From the NCBI GenBank assembly GCA_034509925.1, contig CM067529.1, positions 10,054,501 through 10,118,500 on the forward strand: a stretch of 64,000 nt of DNA, read 5' to 3'. Made by a program: the position numbers and the translations under genes. Every line of letters starts with the position of its first letter. Position 1 is the first letter of the stretch. The stretch is from Hirudinaria manillensis (taxonomy: Eukaryota > Annelida > Clitellata > Hirudinida > Hirudinidae). The notes under the pieces are model-generated. The model did not search any database and was not told the DNA's origin. It worked only from the letters and a program-made list of their open reading frames with translations. Of the stretch, positions 35,901-49,900 are shown one piece after another.

Positions 35901-38385
35901 GAGCAGTCGATGCGTGAGATTCTGAGATTCGAGAGCAGTTATCACGCCTGAGACCATTAGGTGCATCGAGGCCGTTGGGTGCACCTGAGGCCAATAGGTG
36001 CACGAACTGCTAGCAAAGTTGACTTTGGAGTTTGTTACATGATGAATGGTGATGAAATCGATCATATCAAAGGATGAGTGAAAGTGTTGCTCCCAATGTT
36101 TACGTTTACGGGACGGACATGCAGAAGACAAATGCAAGGAATACAATCTCGTGTAAACGAAACGCAAGAAACAATGCATTTGTATTTGTAATACAAACAT
36201 TAAGTCATGAATTCAGTCAAATAATAAGAAATAAACAAACTATTTTCACGAATTAAGTCAAATAATAAGAAATAAACAAACTATTATGCTTGAATGTCTT
36301 TATGACTGAACCAGAAAGTCTTGAGCCAAGAATTAGAGAAGAGTGGTTCAGCTCATCACTGAGAATCAAACAGCCCTGCATGATAATGATAATGATACCG
36401 TTTACAAATCACGATAATGATAATGATACCATTTACAAATCATGATAATGATGACGATGACTGGCATGTCATGAATTCGATTGAAAGAATGTCATTCAAA
36501 GAATATCAATCTCTCGTGACGCAGTTTTCACGAAAGAATGAGTAATAAATAAATCGTAAATAAATCGTAAATTGATATAATAGTAAATTGAATCTCCTGT
36601 CACATCCTGCTCGCTATTTTTTTGCTTTTGTTTGGCTTCTCATTATGACTAAAGAACATAGGCCCGAGCAAGTCATAAATATTCTGCAGGCTTTGAACAC
36701 TCAAAGGAAAGCCTGTAGAAGCATGCATGCATATATGCATGTATGCATGCATGCATAATTAATGACGTGCAAACTACTGCGTCAAAAGGACAACAACAAC
36801 AGTTGCACAAGACGCGTTTGAACAGCAAACGAATATTTCGTAACTCGTCGGTTGGAAAAACCAAACGTTTGCGTCTCACCCCAGTGAAATTAAGAAGTAT
36901 TAATTAAGTATAAATTAAGGAAATCATACTCCATTACTAAGAATCCATCAAACAGGAGAACATCCTACCACATCCTAACACATCCTACCACATCCTAACA
37001 CATCCCAACACATCCTAACACATCCCAACACATCCCAACATATCCTAACACATCTTACCACATCCTACCACATCCTAACATATCCTAACACATCCTACCA
37101 CATCCTAACACATCCCAACACATCCTAACACATCCTAAACATATCCTAACACATCCCAACACATCCTAAACATATCCTAACACGCAACCAACAAATCATT
37201 TCTCAGACCTCTTCTGGCCACAACAACCGAACTCACTCTTTCCATCAGGATGGGAATGTTCATCGAGTTGGTTGCAAAACCCATTCCGAAGGTGATGGCG
37301 GATTCCACTCCGACGAACTCAGCTACCAGCGACTCCAGTTCGTTGTGTATTTCCAGGTTGCCTGTTCATTGGTCGAATTCCGGCCAATAGAATCGTGTGC
37401 ATGACATTTCAAAAAACATGGCCGTCATCGTCATCATCACCTCGACTTACCCAATTCATGTCTCGTGGAGCAGATCCCAGGACCGAACTTGGCAGTCGCT
37501 TCTTCGGATTCGTCTGCACATCTGCCCGTGTTCTCGGCAAACCCCAAATAATTGTAGGAACCCATGTTGAGAGCTTTGATAGTTTTGCCGGTATAGCTAA
37601 ATTCATTGTGGCATAAATTAATAACTGAAATTCATAATAAAAGTGTTCTACAGACAGACAGGTAGATGACAAACCTGAAAGTCCAACCGCAATCTGGCGT
37701 CGTTCTTTCCATTATTTCGAAGGTGGCCCCGGGCACGGTGGCGATCGGACGGTTCCAGCAGTCCCTGACCCTCCTGTACAAGTTCCTGGTGTAGAAACTC
37801 TCAAAACTTTGGTAAAGAGGAACAAATCCCTGGATGCAACCAAACAAGCCTCTGTTAGCAGTCCGTCTTGGATGGAAAAAAATAATTAAAAAAATAATAA
37901 AGAAATTAGCAGACCTCCTGGACCTTCTCAGCAGTGGTTGGGTTATAGAATATGTTGTGTCTCCTTAGAAAGTCTCCCACATGACCAAAAACGATTAGAA
38001 TGCCGTATCCCAGATAGGTAAAAATTGCAATAATGAGTGGAGTCTCCTCAAAACTTTCAAAATTTTTCGAGTGGAAATCGTTTTTGTGATTTTTAGTCTG
38101 AAATTAAACGCAAAAACGGAATTTAACGCAATGAATATTATTAGCTTTGCATTCCTTCCTGGCCAATGTTTTTATCGATTTTTCAGATAGTGGAAAAAGC
38201 GACAGTCTACAAGTATGTAAGGAATTATTCGAGCTTCTATTTCAACATTTATCTTTAATCGACGCCAGCGTCAAATAATTTTTAAAGACTTTAATCATCA
38301 ATAACAACAAAATTACCTCCATCTTGGGGCTTTTGCCATAAGAATCGTCTCCACAATTATGATATTTACTTTTACAGGTCGACAT
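32938..38385 (-). CDS. SPTLC2: Serine palmitoyltransferase long-chain base subunit 2
   Basis: Twelve exons: 38385-38317, 38097-37915, 37829-37675, 37596-37451, 37361-37237, 36375-36282, 35859-35754, 35219-35000, 34035-33909, 33692-33557, 33433-33304, 33207-32938, giving 586 residues as read. It is the PLP-dependent catalytic subunit that condenses L-serine with palmitoyl-CoA to 3-ketosphinganine, the committed step of sphingolipid synthesis at the ER. Exon 2 carries the N-terminal membrane segment ([18 protein letters not shown]). The PLP site TFTKSFG has the Schiff-base lysine at about 353, and YLDEAHS and [17 protein letters not shown] are intact. Exons 1-11 align throughout with the family. 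The final exon runs past the usual end into a hydrophobic AT-rich tail, so the true C-terminus is uncertain. The start at MSTCKSK is the only in-frame upstream ATG in exon 1. Confidence 0.95.
33738..33897. repeat. 17-22 bp minisatellite, SPTLC2 intron 9
   Basis: About seven imperfect copies of GATACTAGAGAAAACAT(G/C). Confidence 0.85.
34098..34250. repeat. AT-rich tandem repeat, SPTLC2 intron 8
   Basis: About five copies of a ~29-bp unit (TTATAATTAATTAATAATAT + ATAAATAAA). Confidence 0.8.
36383..36460. repeat. 32-bp direct repeat, SPTLC2 intron 5
   Basis: Two copies of GATAATGATAATGATACC followed by (G/A)TTTACAAATCA lie just upstream of exon 6. Confidence 0.75.
36719..36758. repeat. (ATGC)n microsatellite, SPTLC2 intron 5
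   Basis: GCATGCATGCATATATGCAT-type, self-complementary. Confidence 0.85.
36960..37186. repeat. Decamer minisatellite (ACATCCTAAC)n, SPTLC2 intron 5
   Basis: About 22 copies of a 10-bp unit with C/T and A/C variants, occupying the part of intron 5 next to exon 5. Confidence 0.92.
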
Positions 38386-41296
38386 ATTAGTTTCTAATTC
38401 ATATGACTTAACCCGAGAGATTGACTTTGGTAAACCATCCAACGAATCGATCACACCTCTGTTCCCCGGCCCAGGAGTTCTCAATAACAACCTAAAACTT
38501 CGGTAGACTGCACAACGCCCATCTTTATTTAGATTCACTATTAATGTCAAAGTTTTTTTTTAAAGATTCGTTCACTCCGATGTTTATTTTAATACATATA
38601 TTTTACAAGTCTTTACCTGAAGCTTTTAACGCCTCCATGTGAAAAGAAGATAAAATTAAGTACTGAATAATAATATTATTTTGGAATATTTCATTTATTG
38701 ATTATTTTATAGAAAAATTAAAATTTAATCTCAAAATCTCAACCTTAGAATTTAACGTGGAAAACTCTTTTCGAACGAAAGCTACGGGCAGCAGCTTGCA
38801 ATGATACAATTTTAATTGAAAGGAAAATTCGTCAAATAAGTGCCCACTTTAAAAATTAGGTTTAAGATTTATGACATTTTGACAGTTTAAATATTTGAAC
38901 TATGAAATATGATTCACCGGTTTAAGAGGCAATACATTCACAGATAAAAAAAAATAACGTAAAAGTGGCTGAATATCAGCATTTCGTTAAGGTTAACAAA
39001 AGCCATTTTGAAAAATCGACGGAAGAATTTAAAATAGGGCGGAAAGAGACAAATTGACATGAAATTAGCTCATTTTAAGCAAACAGTACGTCTGCATTCT
39101 AGATGCTGCATCCCTGGTTCTACACAATTAAAAGATAAAAACTCGTGCAATTAATCGCAAACATTCCCTGAGAACTTCTCCTTTTAAAACGCGAATAAAC
39201 ATGTTTTTCTTAAAGTTGCACACATTTTTCTACTGAAGAAACCAACGAAATAAATATCTTTTGCACACGTGCTTACAATAACATGGGTCTAATTAGTTTT
39301 TTTTTTTATTTGTTTTATGGAATTTGTTTAGTAACAATCAAGCTTTAGTTTACAAGTGTCCAACAACGTAACTACAAAGTGCAAACAGTCATTCTTTTTC
39401 AGTCGTTTCAAGCCTGATATAATCTTATTCGTTCGCCATAGGAATGCCCGGTAGGAAATTCTGAATAACTTTTGAATAAAAACAAACTATTTATCAAGTA
39501 TTTAATTATGCATCTGACGATGTAAAGTACTAGGAAAGATCGCCAGCTATGTTCATTTAATTAGTCTACTACTTCCCTTGCATTCCTTCGACTTTAAAAT
39601 TTGTAATTTTAAAGATATTCTTGAGAAAATAGAAATAAATTGGAATCAGCGATATATTGGACAGTGAAAGGATATAAGATGCCACGGACATGGCAACCAC
39701 TGTTACTATGAATGGCATCCTATCACTGATTCTGAATTAAAGACGTTGATTGTTTTTTAATTTAATATAATTTAATCTGCTAATTACGATGATAATTGAT
39801 TTTTAAACTCAAAGAAACTTTTTGCTATTTTCACATTTAAGCTAATAAATAAATCAATGTGCACGACAACGACAGTGGTATTACTACCGATAGCCATTAC
39901 TCACGGCACTATGCTACTCTATAATCAATGTATTTATATAATTGTAATCATTTCCATCGTCATCTTCCTCCTCCTCCTCTTCCTCTTCATCGTCTTCATC
40001 ATCGTCCTTCGGCGGTGAAATTTCTTAATTGAAAGAAACCGAAATCGGTCGTTATTACGACAGGAAAGTTGCTATTATATATCACTTATATATCCTTCGT
40101 AAATCATTTATAGATACTTTATATATCATTTATAGATCATGGGCAAGTGCCCTGATGAGGTGTTCCCTCATGTCACGCTTCAGTGATCTTTACACATTCC
40201 ATGCCTTCGTTAATCCAGACTGCTGATGCCTTACACGCTTCCTCAGTACCGTAATCATTACTACACCTCTGTATCATCATCGTCATCATCATCATCATCA
40301 TCATCATCACCATTATCAACATCGCTACTGGCGTCGTGATCATAAACATGTCCAGCTCCATCGTCGTAGTCGTCACCATCATCATCATCACCATCATTTC
40401 ATCCACCTTCCTCATTTCCATCATCATCATCATCAGCGCCATATGCACCACCGGCAATAGCAATGCTAGCACAATCACTTCGTCGCCATCATGAACATCA
40501 CCGCCATCATCATCATCATCATCGTCACCATCATCATCATCATCATCATCACCATCATCACCATCATCATCATCGTCGTCGTCTTCGTCATCATCGTCGG
40601 TCGTCGTCTTCGTCGTCTTCGTCATCGTCATGTTGGTCGTGATAATTTCATCATCTGCAGCAGCAGTGCTGTACTGGACACGTTTGCTTCTTCATATTTG
40701 AGGCTTCTTCTGTCATTTCCGCTCGTTCAGAGATCCGCGAATCAAAAATGGAGACGAGAAATCCTCTGCTCGTTATTATCATTATCATCACCATCACCAT
40801 CGTCGTCGTCGTCATCGCAAGGGTTATTATAATAATCTTTTCCATATCAATCTTTTCCGATAACGATTCCAGATTTTCTTAATTATTTCAACAAGCTCTC
40901 GAAACTCTCGAAAAAAAAATTTAAAAAATGGAGACCAATTAATTCTACAATTCTTCATCAAATTAAAATATTCGCTCGACAAAAATTCGCTCTCAAAATT
41001 ATCATTCATTTTTTTCTTCTTCTTCTTAACCAGACAAATTCAAAACGACGAAGAAGAAAAAAAAACCAAACTCGTTTGGAGTCCGTTTTTGCAGAGGGAA
41101 AAGAACAAAAAGAAAAATAATAATCAACGGCTCCCTCACTTCGTAAATACATGGGAAGGCATATGAGTTATTAACTTAAGTTTTGGCTCGCAAATCTGGC
41201 TCGGCAAAGGGAGGAATAAGAAGGGAAACAAGAATTATATCAAATAGACGAACTATTCCCATCGGGAAAAGAGAAAACAAAAAGCGGCCGTGGAAT
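38386..41296. other. Intergenic between SPTLC2 and protocadherin, no gene seen
   Basis: The first part should hold the SPTLC2 promoter. 40265-40640 is a long interrupted (ATC/GTC)n array whose open frames on both strands are artefacts. No exon is recognised. Confidence 0.55.
40265..40640. repeat. Long interrupted (ATC)n array
   Basis: About 375 bases, mostly CATCATCAC/GTCGTC triplets. It produces poly-Asp, poly-Met or poly-Ile frames depending on the frame. Confidence 0.85.
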
Positions 41297-44200
41297 TTAT
41301 ATTTCGCTTGTGACACCGGACAGTGCCCGAGACCAGATATGAGCATCACGCTGGCTACAATTCGTCTCGCCGTGCCTGGCTTTGAGCAATGGAAGCGTGG
41401 TGCTGATGAGCTGTGGAGTTGCTTTCGTCGTAGGATTCAAGTTTAGTGGCAGCTGTTGTTGTTGTTGTTGGTGGTGATGGTGATGCTGTAGTTTTAGTAA
41501 TTGTTGTTGTTGTTGTTTAGGCGGAGAAAGTCGAAAAGACACCTGAGGTTTGTGACGGATTGGAATCATGGAGGAAAGAAGGGGCTTGTCGACCGAGGTC
41601 TCCCCGAACGAGTGGCCGTCGTGTTTTGACTTCTTCCTCGCCTGTTTAGATCTCTCGTCTTCACTCACTCCCCTGCCGCTGTCCGAGCAGGTGCTGTCGC
41701 TGTCCACGTCGGTTCTGTGGGGCCAGTGGGATCTTTTCGGGTTGCCGAGGATGCCCTGGTGTAGGGTGGGCGGTGCATCTTGGCGCAGATTGCAGCAGTT
41801 GAACGGATGTTCGTACTGACTCGAGGATAACTGGAAAAGTGCTTTTAGGTTTTAATTTTTATCTCGCAGAATTTATTACCCGTCGGTATTTGTCAAACGG
41901 ATAGTTCACATTCGGTATTTACATTGGCGCAGAAAGTGATATTATCATTATTATTAATAATACTATTATTATCATTATGATTATTAATATCATTTATAAA
42001 AAATAATAATTATTCTTGTAATTAATAAATATTATCATTGACATTACTCGCTTCAAACTGGAATCAATTGATTGAACATCGAAATATCACTTAACAACAA
42101 AACGGTTGCAGTCAACTAGGGCATCATCACCATCACCACTATCACCATCATCACCATCATCACCATCATCACCAACATCACTATCATCATCATCATCACC
42201 AACATCACTATCATCATCATCGTCATACGAGCAAAAAGAAAGCACCAATGGAAACTCTCGACGAACTCCTAGTTGATGCCAGCGATGAATACTCTTGGTT
42301 GATGACTGCCCTCATAAGGGATGGAAATTTATCTCAGGAAGAACCTTTTTCGCTTAAAGCGGGTCTTGCCACGTGAATTATTGGAGACCGGTTCTTGTTT
42401 CTTCTTTTGTGTTTCAACTTCGCTGGAGGTCCGTTATTACCATCGGGAAAGTTTCATTAAAAAAATGCATTCCCTGCTGGAATTTCACGTGCCCGGAATG
42501 ATTCGGAAGCCGTGTCGGCATTGCAACATCGGGTATCGCAGAGTTGGTGCTAGGTGTTGCTGCGTATTGCTGCGTATTGCTGAGTATTGCTGAGTATTGC
42601 TGGACATTACTGAGTATTGTTGGCTATTGCTTGGGTATTACTGGGTATTATCGGGTATTGCCTCTTATTGCTGGTCATTACTGGGTATTGTTGGGTATCA
42701 CATGGTATTGCTGGGGTACTGTTTATCACTGCTTATTGCTACATGTTACCTGACATGGTGTTTTATTTATTTTAATCTAATAATTTGTTCGTACTACTCC
42801 TTACTAAATCTTTCGTTATTGCTAAACGTCTGCTACGTAGAACCGTGTTAAATTATCCCATTACATTAAGTCTGACCAGAGAACTTAAACTGGCGAACGA
42901 GTCCTGTAAACACCATTACCAATTATTGCAACATAATATTAAATATTGGCACAGCAGCGACAATAAAGAGACGGAGTCCCGTTAAGCCGTCCTGCCAATT
43001 TATCACGTGCCGAAACAAACGAGCTGCAGATGGCGACAGCTTTATTTTCATCTTCCATCACAAACTTTCTCTTCATGATGCTCCACTTCATCCCTTGTTA
43101 TCGAAAGTTTATAGCTGCCAAACTCCCGCACGATCATCGAGAACTCGCATCGTTTCCTTTCCATCTGGAGAGTCGAAGCTTCCTTCCATATTTTCTTGCT
43201 CCGCTGAGCAGTGTTGCCTCCGCCCAACAAAAAGGAACAAATTCCGAGCATATTACGCGCCATTTGCCGTGCACTAAACAACTCTTAAATCCGAAATAAA
43301 GGTGAAATTCCACGAGACAATTTCATTTTTAAGACGAAACGGAGACAATGGACGAAGCGAGGACGTGGAAAAGGTGTTGAAGATAATTCGGGGGAATTTT
43401 ATGCCGAATCCGATTGTGGTGACGATGAAGACGATGGCACCGGAGTGATTTTGAAGGCGATGATGATAATGATTATCACGATGACGATGATGATGATTAT
43501 GGTGATGATGGAAATCATCAAACGGAACGTCAACTCTGTAAGCAATGCACTCCATCACAATTCTACAAATATTCACTGGAATACTCACAACAGGTGCGTG
43601 GAAGTGGCTGCCAGAGGTTCGAAGCTGGTTCTCTTCCGTCTGCTGTTTTTCAACCTCGTCGACGGCGTCCAACTTTCTCCTGAGTCCTGACAGAAAAAAA
43701 AAGATGGAAGGCTTTCAAATCGCTGTCGGTTCTTTGTTCTGGCGAGCATCGTAAAACGCCGACGATTGATTCGACGGACTCGGGCTGGAAAAACTCGGCC
43801 ATCCATCGCCAGGGTGGGGTTTATCTCTTCATTCATTCATTCCTCCCTTCCTCCCGGGGACTTTCGGGGCGAATTTAATGGCCGAAAAACGTTCTTATCT
43901 GAGTACCGGAATCATTCAGATGTTCACCTCTTCTCGTAACGATTGGCAACAATAAAGTAACAAAACGATAACAGAATCGTGGCCGTCGAATGCTGGCCGT
44001 TACGTCGGACCGGTTATATCGAGTCGGGTTTTTTATCTGCCCCGGGGAGTCTGCGGCCGGCAGATGGGGTTGGTTGGCTATCTTGGGTGGAAACCATGGA
44101 TACGATAAAAGCCATCATTTATAGGGCAATCATTGTTGGTCTTTCGAGCCCCACGTTGAGTTATTTTGTCGTCGTCGTCTGCGTTGAGAAGCGGGAATTT

Positions 44201-44349
44201 ATTATTTAATTTATTTGTTTATTTTTGTAATCGATGTTTTGTATGAAATTCGTTCAAGAGATTCTGCTTATCGCTCAAGAACAGCAGCAACAGTAAATAA
44301 GTATAATGCACAGTTATTAACATTACATAAATTATTATTATTATTACTG

Positions 44350-44381
<32 letters not shown>

Positions 44382-46967
44382 GTTGTTGCTGCTCGCGGGA
44401 AATAATAGTTACCTAGTTTAATTATCGTCACAAGGGTTTAATGACGAAAATAAGAATTTTTAGCGGGCCTGACATGCGACCACGTCACGAGTGGTGACAA
44501 ATGCTTTCGTGGCACGAAAACTGGACATCGAATTCTTTCGATTTCGAAACCATCGCAGTGAAAACTTCCCAGAAAATGGCATAAACTCTGGAAATTCCAA
44601 GATCCATCGTCAATGACGTCATCTTGGAAAGTCCCAGCAGCGCTTCTTAATCCGGACTCATGGAGTTCACTTTCGAGTCATTAATCTCAGTAGAACCGAG
44701 GTCGATGGATTCGTGGAAATATTTGATTTGTTAATAATAAAATTATTTTTGATAATAAAACTCTTTTAATAATAATAGTAGTAGAATCATTTTGATAATA
44801 TAATGATCTTTTAATTTTAATAATAATATAATTATTTTCTTATAACATAATTATTTCGTCCGAACTTAGAAGCCATTGAAATCGTAAAAACTCGAAAACA
44901 GAGCAAAACATTTTTGCTCATCCTTCTCGTACACGTAGCGGACAGACGGATGAACGGACGGATGGACGGACAGACATTACGGACAAATGAATATCCTGTG
45001 GACTCCCGTAGAGAGAAATGAGACATGAGCACCAGTACATCCGCTCTTTCATCTCCGAAACTCTTTCTGCCCCTCGAGTTTCAAATTCCTTTGAGAAGAA
45101 CAAACAATTTGTGCAACCTCGAAGCTTTTAAATCTACGAACATTAAGGAACCTTGGTGCTTGTCTGTGCCGCCACGGATATACTTCATTCTTTCTCCTCC
45201 TCCTCCTCCTCCCTCCGTTCGTCCGTCCGTCCATCCATCCATCTATCCATCCATCTGTCCGTCCGTCCGTCCATACATACATCCGTCTATCCATTCGTTC
45301 ACCCGTCCATCCGTCGTTCCTTCCAGTGGGAAGGCAGTGAATGTTGATTATGTAAAGAAAATTTGCCCGGCGAAAATCGATCAACTCTGCAAAGAAACAA
45401 ATTCTCACGCTCCATGGACATGTTAATGTCCTGAATATAGTTGTTGCCACTGATTGTTGTTGCCGATCATGTCGTTGTTTGTTGATGCTGTTGTTGTTTG
45501 TTGATGATGTTGTTGTTTGTTGATGCTGTTGTTGTTTGTTGATGATGTCGTTGTTTGTTGATGTTGTTGTTGTTCGTGTTGTGGTTCGTGCCAGGTTCAA
45601 TAGTGTCTTAATCGAATTATTCTTGTCGCGTTAATCAAGTACCGAAGGAGGGCAGAAGTTACGGTATGACGCTATATAATTATTAATCATATTTGTCTGA
45701 TTTTTTATAAATAATTTAAACCTTATGACGTAATAAGTACAGTAAGTAGTAGTAATAATAGTAAATACTAGTAATAGTAATAATATGGATCAAATTATTT
45801 TGATCGACATAAATGAAACATAATTTTTAATAATTTCGGATAAAAATTATTGTCGTATTTTCTAATTAAACGCCATGTTTTCCAAATGCTCTGCAAAAAC
45901 AAATTCGATGTCAAATGCGGAAAAGGAAGCCAAAAAGATTATTAAGTTGAAAGTAGAGAAAAAAAATTTTGTGCCGTAAATAATTAATTTGTAAATATGT
46001 ACAAGTAGAGTGCACCAACAAAATAATAATAATGATAATATTAATAATAATAATAACAACAATAATAATACTCATAATCATAATAACAACAATAATAATA
46101 ATATTAATAATAATAATAATCATAAAAATAATAATAATAAAAACAATAATAATAATAATAATAATAACATAATAATAAAAACAATAATAATAATAATAAC
46201 ACTGAAATCATTTCTGGAAAACAAGAAAGAGGAACGCTCGAATTGCAACTCGAAATTACTCGGGTCAGAAGAATCAATTTTCGCCGCTACTCCGTCCTAC
46301 CGAATAATTTTAATTTTTTTTTTCTTTAAATAAAAATTTTAATTAATTAATAAATTCATTAATTTAATAAATTCTATTGGATTCTCGAACAGCTTGACGA
46401 TCAGATGCTCTGATGGATGCAATCTCGAGTGATATATGCGACCTCTATTCGTCATTCGTGGTCTCCAATCAGCACTTTATCGTTTATTAAAACTAATTCA
46501 TATTTATTATTCTAAATTTATTCATTAATAAAAACAAATGCATTTTATCCAATCAAATCGTCAAATGCTAAGTAAACAAATCCATATTCATATGACAGAT
46601 GTAAACAAAAAAAGAACGTAGATATCCAAACGAAAAACTTTGGTGATGATGATAGTGACGCTCACCTGTTGAACACCTGCAAATGAATGTCGTTTCATGA
46701 ACGCTTTGGTTTCTCTGGAGATTGGGCATGGAACTCCTGAGGGTTCTACAGTCGTGGTTGAATCTGGTCGCGTTGTTCTGCCAGGAGTTGAGGCTTTTGA
46801 CGCTGAGACCCAATTCGGGCTTCGATGGACAGAGACCCAAAGCATCGCTGGATTCCTAAGATTGTTAACTCAAATCATTTGGCGTTCATTTGAATAGAAA
46901 ATGAAGCCAAGAGCAAAGTCAATTTCAAATCGACAAATCAACATTTCATTGGAGCGAAATCCGGAGC

Positions 46968-46998
<31 letters not shown>

Positions 46999-49900
46999 AA
47001 AAAACCTTCTCGAATTTTTCGTCGTGAAACATTCCGCCCATCTGGGGATTCCTCAGTCTCCCGGGTTTGTTCGACATCTTGCAGAAGACGAACATACCCC
47101 AGACCAGGCAACACAAGACTAGAACTCCTCCTACAAGACTGCCAGTAACGCTGATGATGAAGGTACTGCTCAATGATAAACCTTGCGAGGTGTGTGACGA
47201 GCGGTTTGGGAGGACGGTGTCGTTGATGAAGATGACGAGGTCCGCCACTACAGACTGAGAAGGATTGCCCGAGTCCGAAGCTTTTAGGACGAGATGGAAG
47301 ACTGTTCTCTTGCTGTTCTCCTTTTTCGAGGCTATGACGATCTCTTCATCACCATCGTCGGCGTCGTCGTCACCTCCACCATTGGATGTTAGTTCTGATG
47401 ACTCGATGAGCGTCTTAGCAACGTAAATCATGCCCGTCAACGGGTCGATGTTAAACTTGTTGTCCTCGTTTCCGTAGACAATCTCGTACCTCAGGGCCGC
47501 GTTAGGCCCTTCGTCGGGGTCTGTGGCATGGCAGCGGACCACCGGACTGCCCACGTAGGAGGCCACGTTGCGATAAACTTCGATGCTCTGAAAGGACATG
47601 TTCGGATAGACGAAAGTCGGACTGTTGTCGTTCACGTCCGTCACGAATACTGTAACCTCCGTGGACGAACTGAGCCTCTTGAAATTCAAATCAGATTCGG
47701 TCGCCACTCGGTCGTCCAAATTGGCCACGTTTTCGGCCACGACAGTAAATCGGTAAACGTCTCTCTGCTCCCTGTCAACTAGGACGGACGTTAGAACATC
47801 ACCGGTAGTTGGATCGACTCTAAAAGTTCCGCTTTCATCGCGCAAGGAATACTTTATGAGGCGAAAGTGTGCGGAGGAATCTTCGTCCGTCGCTCTGACC
47901 TTCCCGACGAGGGTATTCTCGGTGCAATTCTCGGGTGTCTTGAACGTGTAACCTTCGAGTCGATCGAATCGTGGCGGATTGTCGTTGACGTCAACCAAGT
48001 TCACTAGGAGGCTACAGGTGCCCGTCCTCTGAGGATCTCCGCTGTCGACACCTCTGACGAGAAGTCTAAACTTGGTTTTCGTCTCAAAGTCGAGCGGAGA
48101 TTCGACCGTAATTTGTCCACTGAGCTGATTTATGGAGAATTTATCGACAACAACGACGACGACTCGATTCTGTGCCTGCGTCACGTTTGCCTCGTCATGC
48201 GTGACTTCCTGGAGCGAGTAGGTAATGGCTCCATTTCTCCCCGCATCTTCATCGGTGGCTCTCACGGCGATGACCTGAGATCCGACTGGCGTGTCCTCGG
48301 GTAGAGACAGGATTTGAACCTGCTTCTCGAAGGTCGGTGTGTTGTCGTTGTCGTCGAGGATGCTGATGCTCAGCGTTTTGTTGGAGACGAGAGGGGGACT
48401 GCCGTGGTCTTGGCAAGTCATCGTTATCTGTTTGGAAAGTTTTGGTGGTCGGTTGTATTTAAAGTCAGTTGCATGATGTGATGAATTAGTGGTGTTTCAA
48501 AATCTTTAAAGGAGTGCTTTTCAGTTAACCGAGATTTTAAAAAATAACGAGTTTTTAATCGTCTGATCTAAGAGTCACTTTAGGATTAGGTTGAGTTTGT
48601 TGGAAATTCCGACTTTCTGCTTTTATCGAGGATAGGCGGATTACCATGTGGTTATCACGTACAAAATGTGAACTTAAAGTAATTTATAAGTCATAATTTA
48701 TGGGATACTCAAACTTATGGGATGTTCAAATATTACTCAACAGTGTTATTCATAATATTCACAAACTCCACTACCATTACGAATTTCAAAACTGCAAGAA
48801 TCGTCAGAAACAAATGAAAACAAAATTGATGATTTAGAGCGAGAAAGAAATTCACTGGGCAAAGCAAACCTTTAAGTGTTTCCTTAAAAAGAAAAAGCGT
48901 GTTACGCTGGGATGTTGTTCGGCAGTAAATACTGTCTAGAAATGTGTGGAGGGCTATAAAGAATCTTTAAAATGCCCGCGAAATCATCTCCACGTATCAC
49001 CATACAACGACTGCAACTCAATTTATGCGTCACTTTTTCCAAGGCATTGAGCGGAATGTTTTATTGAGGCCGCCGTGTCCACTCACCTGAACGACGTCCA
49101 TCCTTGCCCACCTGGAAATATGCCCGAAACCCACCCTAGCAACTCATTCACCTCGTGATTATCAACAACTCACTCACCTGGTACTTGTCAGACAATTCTC
49201 GATCAAAAATTCGACCCGTGGTGATCTTGAATTCGTTGCTAAATAAAGACTCGAGACGGAAATTCGATTGGTCGCCCAACGAACACGTGACTTCGCCTCC
49301 ACTTCCGGAATCCGCGTCTTTGACCGTGGCATGGGCCACAAACAGACCGGTGGCAGCATTTTCGAGGACCTCTGCTTGTTGCGAGGTCGTGAGTAGGTTG
49401 ACGGTGATTTGTGGGGCGTTGTCGTTGACGTCATCAACAAGGATGATAACGGTTGTCATGGCAGTGAGCGAGTATTCTGTCGAGTCTTCGTTAAAGGCCG
49501 ACACCGTGACCCTGTGTTGTTTGGCTTGTTCGTAGTCGAGCGAGTGCTTCAAGTAGAAGCGACCGGTTTGCTGCTCCACTCCGAAATGGATCTGATCGTT
49601 CGATATGACGTACGTGACGTCTGCGTTTGTCCCGATGTCCTTGTCCGTAGCCACCACGGTCAGGATGGACATACCGACCGGTGCGGCCTCGGAAACCGTG
49701 GCCTGATAGAAGGACCGTTCGAAGATCGGAGGATTGTCGTTCGAATCGAGAACGACGATGTCGATTGCAGTCGATCCGGACCTGGGCGGCCTTCCTCCGT
49801 CAATGGCAATCAGACCGACCTGTGAAACGCAAAGGTCGCGTGTTCAATTCTCGGCCTCGGACGACATTATCGAGCCCAGTCGAGCGTACCTCGTAATGGT

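Noticed and set aside
36790-36880. Minus frame with a DEL sequence considered as the missing SPTLC2 exon
   Set aside because: It lacks NHASL; the true exon was found at 36375-36282 with intact [17 protein letters not shown] and correct phases.
36960-37186. Regular short repeats that could suggest a CRISPR array
   Set aside because: The units are contiguous 10-mers without spacers, inside an intron of a eukaryotic gene.
40173-40832. Frames of 152 and 113 codons
   Set aside because: Translations are poly-Asp, poly-Met or poly-Ile from the (ATC)n array.
43030-43330. Overlapping 77- to 89-codon frames on both strands
   Set aside because: They lie in a protocadherin intron with no domain, no splice support and no family similarity.
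49830-49865. A GTTCAATTC B-box-like sequence suggesting a tRNA
   Set aside because: No T-arm pairing, A box or acceptor stem could be built; it lies in the small protocadherin intron 2.
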